64,000 nt of DNA, from NCBI GenBank assembly GCA_951213105.1, contig OX578145.1:118127239-118191238 (forward strand), read 5' to 3'. Source of the DNA: Amaurobius ferox (lineage: Eukaryota > Arthropoda > Arachnida > Araneae > Amaurobiidae). The translations under genes were made by a program, and so were the position numbers. How positions within the stretch are numbered: position 1 is the first letter of the stretch; every line of letters starts with the position of its first letter. This document shows, piece by piece, positions 58,768-64,000 of the stretch. The notes under the pieces were generated by a model, which was not told where the DNA came from, ran no database searches, and was given only the letters and a program-made list of their open reading frames with translations.

Positions 58768-60069
58768 CACTTTACAACAAAGTTGAAAAGTGTTTATGAC
58801 TTTGTTCATTCTGTCTGTCTGTCTGTCTGTCCGTTAGCACGGTAACTGCCGTAAAAATGACTTAATCAAAATGAAATTTTAGTATGCTGTTCAGACCGTC
58901 TGTAGGACCTATGGGAATATAAATGAATAATTTCACCCAATTAGTTTTGGATTGAACCCGGGTTGAAAAAATGAAATACATTTAACCCTATGGGACCTAA
59001 TATTTCAAACATTTTTTAAGCGGATTTAAAATTCACAAATTGCTTCGAAAATTTATGTAATATTCAAATTGTTCCATAAGATATATAAAAAAAAATTCAG
59101 CGATATATATTCAGTAGTTTTTTAAATAAAAATTAAAATAATAATAACATCTCTTATTTGCAGCGATCACGTGACCATGATATGAAAAGATCACGTAACC
59201 CACTTCAAAATGATGTATGGCATCCACCTTGTCTCAAAATCGTGATTTTTAAAGGTCTTTTTAATTCATATTGAGTGTTGTATCCGTCCTAAAACCACCT
59301 TTTTTTTGGTTAAATTCTGTGCATCTACATACTGAAACAACGCAATTACAATAAATTTGAGTTTAAATGCACATCCAAATTTGATTATTTCTACAACGAA
59401 GCCTATTTTTCACCTATGTAAAATGTAAACAGCAAAATATGTAGAATGAGTGGTATTAGAATTGCTGTATTTCTTTAACACAAAATCATTTAGTTCATGG
59501 AGTCTGCATAGCTGATATGAATGAAAAGTGTTTGCATTGATTTTACAAAGAGAAGGACGATTTGTTTCGATGAAGTTTTACGCATAGAGTTTAATTACTT
59601 GTAGCTCCATGGTTTTAATTTTTAAATACAATAAATTATTATAGTATTGTGATGAATGACATGAATGGGAAATTATTTATGAATGAAATGCTGCTTTTAT
59701 AGAGAGAGCCAGGCGTGTTTTTTTTCTATGATGTCATTTGAATGAATTTCAGTTGTTTTCGTTGAAGTTTTCAAATTTAATAAATTATCGTAGTATTATG
59801 ATAATTCTAATATTATTACCGAGGAATGTATCACATTTTAGAGATGTTTAAACCAGGCAATTTATATTTCAATACCGTCATTTCAATGAAGTTCATTTTT
59901 TTCGATGAAGGTTTAAGTTTTCAAATATAATAAATTAATGTTGTATTGTGATAAGTTTTAAAATATTACCGAGGAATGTATTGCATTTTAGACATGTTTA
60001 AATAAAATTGCATTGAAGTTGGCAAGTGTTTAATAATCAATGCTTTAAGCATGATTGATCTTTCTTGTT
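58768..60069 (-). mobile_element. R2 copy inserted in the minisatellite, full length
   Basis: Terminal hairpin AACACTTTACAACAAAGTTG then AAAAGTGTT at 58767-58795, (CTGT)n at 58813-58830, and TCACGTGA boxes near 59167 and 59193 (second mutated). The 5' terminus is ATGATTGATCTTTCTTGTT. The left flank CTTTCATTTATT plus right flank TAATTTTCAACGGG reconstitute one minisatellite unit, so the insertion site is known exactly to within a T-run and no duplication is visible. Confidence 0.93.
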
Positions 60070-60171
60070 TAATTTTCAACGGGTAAATGCGTTTTCTTCC
60101 TCCTTCTCTCTCTCATTTATTTAATTTTCAATAGATAAATGTTCTTTCCTTCTTTCACTCTTTTTCAATTT
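60070..60171 (+). repeat. Minisatellite remnant between R2 and R1
   Basis: Two degraded 56-bp units (AATTTTCAACGGGTAAATGC and AATTTTCAATAGATAAATGT) continuing the array after R2. Confidence 0.85.
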
Positions 60172-61012
60172 TACTTTCCTTATATACATAGTATAATGTA
60201 TAAGGAAAGTATTGTGACAGGATCGAAAATTCGAATTCCAGTTTTCACGGGAGAGCGCGTTTCAAGCATCCCTGATCCCGAATAGAACATTTTTGGGGTG
60301 TTGACTGTGTGTGTGTGTGTCAGTGAGCCTGTGGAGACGAAATCTCACGAACGAATGGAGCGATGTGAAAGAAATTTGGTGCAAAAATTACAATTCGTGA
60401 ATACTGGAGACCTGTTGTTTTTAAACGCAATCGAATGTTCAGAACCCCCCTAAATTTTCGAGTGAAATTGTGAAAAAATCATTAAAAATTCCAAATCTCT
60501 AAAAAAGTTACGCAAATAGACATTTCTTATGTAATTTTTCTTTAGAAAACGATTGACAGAAACTTTAGAACGCTAGCATGAACCGTTCTCGAGATATTAC
60601 ACATTGTTCAAATAAATTTATCAAAAAATCCCATAAGTTAAAAAAATATATTAACTGTTGAGAAACATGTTCATTTTTCATATGTAATATCATGCGATAA
60701 ATTTGGTCACATCAGGATCTAGCTCGTTCCATTCATGAGAAAATATACCTTGAATAATACTTTTGTATTTGAACGCTAATAGTCATTTATCTGCTATAAG
60801 AATTACTTATTTCTCCATCCATAACGCTTGGCGAGATTTTGGTCATGAATTTGATGGAATGTCGCCATCTTGGCGGCTTTTTTAAATGTTGCCAAAATAA
60901 CGAAAATCTTGCCAAATGGATAAAAATGATGCTGAATCAATGAAAATGACGACTAATTGAGGAATATTCAATATCATGAAAAGAATATAAGTATCTACTA
61001 TAAGAATAACCT
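60172..61012 (-). mobile_element. R1 copy, 5'-end missing
   Basis: Hairpin ACTTTCCTTATATACATAGT..TAAGGAAAGT at the left, (GT)n at 60307-60320. It ends at CTACTATAAGAATAACCTATT, where the next copy starts. This is the same internal position used by the nested insertion at 44939. Confidence 0.88.
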
Positions 61013-61140
61013 ATTACTTTCCTTATATACATAATGTTTAAGGAAAGTATTGTGACGGGATCGAAAATTCGAAATCGAGTTTTCGACGGGACAGCACGTT
61101 TCAAGCATCCCTGATCACGAATAAAACATTTTTGAAGTGA

Positions 61141-61196
<56 letters not shown>

Positions 61197-61968
61197 AGTG
61201 AGTCTGTGGAGACGATAACTGACGAACGAGTGGACCGATTCGAACCAAATTTGGTACAAAAATCACAATCCGTAAACACTGGAAGCCTATTGTTTTTATA
61301 CGTTATCGAAGGTTCAGAACTCCCCTAAATTTTCGAATAAAATTTTGAAAAAATCGTCAAAAAATCAAAACCGTGAATAAAGTTACGCAAATAGACATTT
61401 CTTATGTAATTTTTCATTAGAAAACGATTGACATAAATTTTAGAACGCTAACATGAACCGTTCTCGAGATATTGCACATTTTTCAAAAAACTTATTAAAA
61501 AGTCATATAAAATGAAAAAAAAAATATTTCCTATTGAGAAACATGTTCACTTTTCATATGTAATACCTTGCGATAAATTGGGTGACACCATTCTCGTGGA
61601 TCCAGCTCGTTCTATTCATGAAAAAAGATACTTAGAGTAATACTTTTGTTTTTGAACTCCAATAGTAATTTATCTGCTGTAAGAACAACTTATTTCTTCG
61701 TCCATAACGCTTGGCGAGATTTTGGCGACGAATTTGGCTGAATGTCGCCAATTTGGCGACTTTTTGAAATGTTGCCAAATTAAAGAAAATCTCGCCAAAT
61801 GGATAAAAATGACGCTAAATCAGTGAAAATGACGACCAATTGTCGAAAATTCAATATCTTGGAAAGAATATTAGTATCTACTATAAGAAAAACCTATTTA
61901 TTTTTACTGTAAAATAGTGAATTTATTACATTATATAAGGAAAGTCATGTGCTGCCCACATCAGATTT
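61013..61968 (-). mobile_element. R1 copy, full length, head-to-tail with the previous one
   Basis: Hairpin ACTTTCCTTATATACATAAT then GTTTAAGGAAAGT, a pure (GT)n at 61143-61195, and an end at CATGTGCTGCCCACATCAGA. The following sequence resumes the minisatellite (AATTTTCAATAGGTAAATGC). Confidence 0.9.
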
Positions 61969-62182
61969 TTTAAATTTTCAATAGGTAAATGCTCACTCTT
62001 TCTCTTTTTCATTTTTAAAATTTTCAATAGGTAAATGTGATTTTTCTTACCCCTCTCCCCTCTCTCTCACCTATCCCTAAACTCTCTCCGTCCCTTCTCT
62101 TTTTCCTCCCCACCTCTCTCGCTCTGTGGTGAAGTCAGCTTTGCGCAAGGTTAAGTTAGATTTCCTGGTTCGTTAAACATTA
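61969..62182 (+). repeat. Degenerate end of the minisatellite, CT-rich
   Basis: One or two degraded units (TTTTCAATAGGTAAATG twice) followed by a CT-rich stretch to about 62120 and unassigned sequence. Confidence 0.7.
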
Positions 62183-62462
62183 TTACTTTCCTTATATACA
62201 TAGTGTAATGTATAAGGAAAGTATTGTGACTGGGTCGAAAATTCGAATTCGAGTTTTCGACGGGAGAGCACGTTACAAGAATCCCTGAATACGAATCGAA
62301 TATTTTTAAAGTGATGTCTGTTTGTGTGTGTATGAAAGTATGGGTGTGTGTTGTGTGAAATTATGTGTGTGTGTGCTTGTCAGTGAGACTGCGGAGACGA
62401 TATCTCACGAACGACTGGAGAGATTGGAACAAACTTTGGTACAAAAATTACAATCCGTGAAC
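62183..62462 (-). mobile_element. R1 copy truncated by another insertion
   Basis: Hairpin ACTTTCCTTATATACATAGT..GTATAAGGAAAGT and a GT-rich tract with TATGAAAGTATG breaks. It is cut after AAATTACAATCCGTGAAC, where a CAGGGTTCCCACT sequence begins. Confidence 0.85.
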
Positions 62463-64000
62463 CAGGGTTCCCACTAAGTCAGGAAAAGAGGGGAAGAATT
62501 TCTCTCCTTCCAGAAAATTTTGGGAGAGATTTTCTGTCATAAGGAGAGAAACTTAAAATTTCATTTTTTTTTACCATACTAATTTAGAAAGTAATAAAAA
62601 AGAAAGCATTAACTATAACTCATATTCTTCGACATTTAAATTTTTTAATTCTTAAAACTAACATACTTTTAACATTATTACTAACATTCTTTTTAAAAAT
62701 TAATTAGGAGTCGTTAAGTACTAAGTAAGCACATTTTTGGTAATTTTATACCTCTCCCCCCCCCCCCCCCCCCCACTTGTTAGCAAAAATACTCAAATTC
62801 CTGACTTCCCCCATGCTTACGTTATGATTTTATTTGCTGATATAAAAACATGTGTTATTTTAAGTAAAATGACTCACATGCGAATTTACGATTTTTTTAT
62901 CTGTAAATTGCAAAAGTCGAGGGTCGACTGTATTTACTTTATATTTTGATTTTTAAAATCATTTTATGATCAATTTTCATTCAGCAATAGCAATTAAAAC
63001 TTTAACGATTTTTGATCGCCGAAGGCGAATATCGGCGAAAACTATTTCACTAGGCAAATAGAATTAGGTAATAATTTTGACTTGCCGTTTGAAAATGGAT
63101 TTTTTTTTTTTTTTGTATTTTTTACAAAACTTGCAGAACGTAAGGGTTGCATCGTCCTTTTGTTGAATCTCAAGCCAGTCATGTTATTTTAGCCATTTTG
63201 TTTGAAAAATAATGACTTTCTTCTTTTTGTTTTCAAAATATCCCTTTATTTCATAAATAATACGTTTGTAAAATAATTTTTCTGTATAAAACGCGAAACA
63301 ATTACAAACACTTTAGTCGATGCAAACAGATTGGAAAAGTGGGAAATATTCTTCAAATTAAACGAGGTATGCCGAGGATCGCGTACAAATGCAGATTTTC
63401 GTGATGCTGCTGCAAAACAACCCTTCATTTTATTAATAATACGGTAGAAAAATGGTTTGGTTTTTATTCTTTGTATATTAAACGAAATAAATATAAAAAA
63501 ATGCAGTCGATCCAAATATATTGTAAAAATCGCAAAAAGATATTCATTGGTCATCTCTCCTCAGAAACTGTGGGAGTCGCTGTATGCGAGCGCCGTTTTC
63601 GCAATCGCGGAGAAACAGATTTTCAGATGTAAGAAAGGAATGTCTCTGATAAAAAATTCGTGGCTTTGTTCAAATTTTGCGACATTTTGGGGGCATATAT
63701 GGCCAATTTCACGACATTTTCGGGATTTTTGTAACCTGTAGACATACTATGTACGTTGGAAAGAATTTTCGTCCGCGGAAAACACGAAAAATGCGGGAAG
63801 TACTCGGAAAGAACATAATTCAACTCCGTGAAAGAATCCTATAAAAAAAAGAGCAAAATTCAATTTGATATTCTATCTGCAAGCGGGGGATACACTTATA
63901 GTTTTCTATAAAATATCTCGCTAATTAGAAACACGTAGTACTTTTAGTGTGCCCAAATCGCGATTGACTGCGATTCACACGTAGCTACGGAATCACGTGG
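62463..64000. other. Mostly unrecognised DNA; possible hAT left end, poly-C
   Basis: CAGGGTTCCCACTAAGTCAG at 62464 looks like a hAT-type terminus interrupting R1, but no matching right end is seen before the window ends. A 19-C run lies at 62756-62774. The segments 63236-63330 and 63419-63520 are diverged duplicates (both carry a CCCTT(T/C)ATTT..TAATAATACG block and a later GTCGAT block). No gene recognised. Confidence 0.5.

Noticed and set aside
56690..62040. CRISPR-like array of regular repeats
   Set aside because: The units are contiguous without unique spacers, the DNA is eukaryotic, and the variation is that of a minisatellite.
62737..62949. ORF beginning with a poly-Pro run
   Set aside because: The Pro run is the 19-C homopolymer; the remainder shows no domain.

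Overview
The window looks like gene-poor, AT-rich animal nuclear DNA, most likely from an arthropod and plausibly an arachnid. I infer this from an insect/chelicerate-type gustatory receptor, abundant Tc1/mariner, hAT and piggyBac-like DNA transposons, tRNA-derived SINEs, and long (CA)n, (CAGA)n and G/C homopolymer tracts. There is no prokaryotic gene organisation. Species-level identity cannot be read from the sequence.

Only one convincing host gene is present: an apparently intronless seven-transmembrane gustatory receptor on the minus strand (30176-29064). Its terminal TM7 segment is repeated twice more just downstream in a ~284-bp tandem array. Every other recognisable coding stretch is a transposase or reverse-transcriptase remnant, plus one decayed unassigned coding island (43472-44010) that might be of viral origin.

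Two interspersed families dominate. R1 (~0.9-1.2 kb, about 15 copies or relics, both strands) runs from a TCTGATGTGGGCAACACATG end to a perfect terminal hairpin built on ACTTTCCTTATA, with a (CA)n tract inside. R2 (~1.3 kb, 5 near-full copies plus relics) runs from AACAAGAAAG to a terminal hairpin AACACTTT..AAAGTGTT preceded by (CAGA)n. In both families the terminal hairpin arm is repeated subterminally at the opposite end. Both insert into T-rich sites without a visible target duplication. This is the architecture of non-autonomous Helentron/DINE-1-like elements. Several R1 copies are nested inside other R1 copies, three of them within the same ~20-bp internal window.

Layout: 0-5 kb R1/R2 copies and a GC-rich patch; 5-10 kb tandem repeats, a hAT MITE and R1 relics; 11-18.6 kb R2, a tRNA SINE, a piggyBac MITE, R1, a 31-bp minisatellite and R2; 18.6-22.3 kb a hAT MITE and a 2.6-kb hAT transposon with a perfect 8-bp TSD; 22.5-28.5 kb a 5.6-kb repeat inserted in one unit of a ~140-bp duplication, itself hit by a mariner-like transposon that was in turn hit by a SINE; 28.5-30.2 kb the gustatory receptor; 30.6-33.1 kb R1 copies; 33.1-38 kb low-information DNA with SINE fragments, a hAT relic and a second piggyBac MITE; 38-41.5 kb a divergent R1 copy carrying a dead Tc1 and a tRNA-Ser-like SINE; 42.2 kb a hAT MITE; 43.5-44 kb the decayed coding island; 44-49 kb nested R1 copies; 49.2-51.8 kb a repeat with a 5S-like motif, a LINE relic and a dimeric satellite; 51.8-56.7 kb R2 and nested R1; 56.7-62 kb a ~56-bp minisatellite interrupted by R2 and R1; 62-64 kb mostly unrecognised DNA.

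The most unusual points are the minisatellite whose every unit juxtaposes a 3' splice-acceptor-like and a 5' donor-like sequence, the R1/R2 Helentron-like system with several empty sites readable inside the window, and the tandem TM7 exons of the receptor gene.
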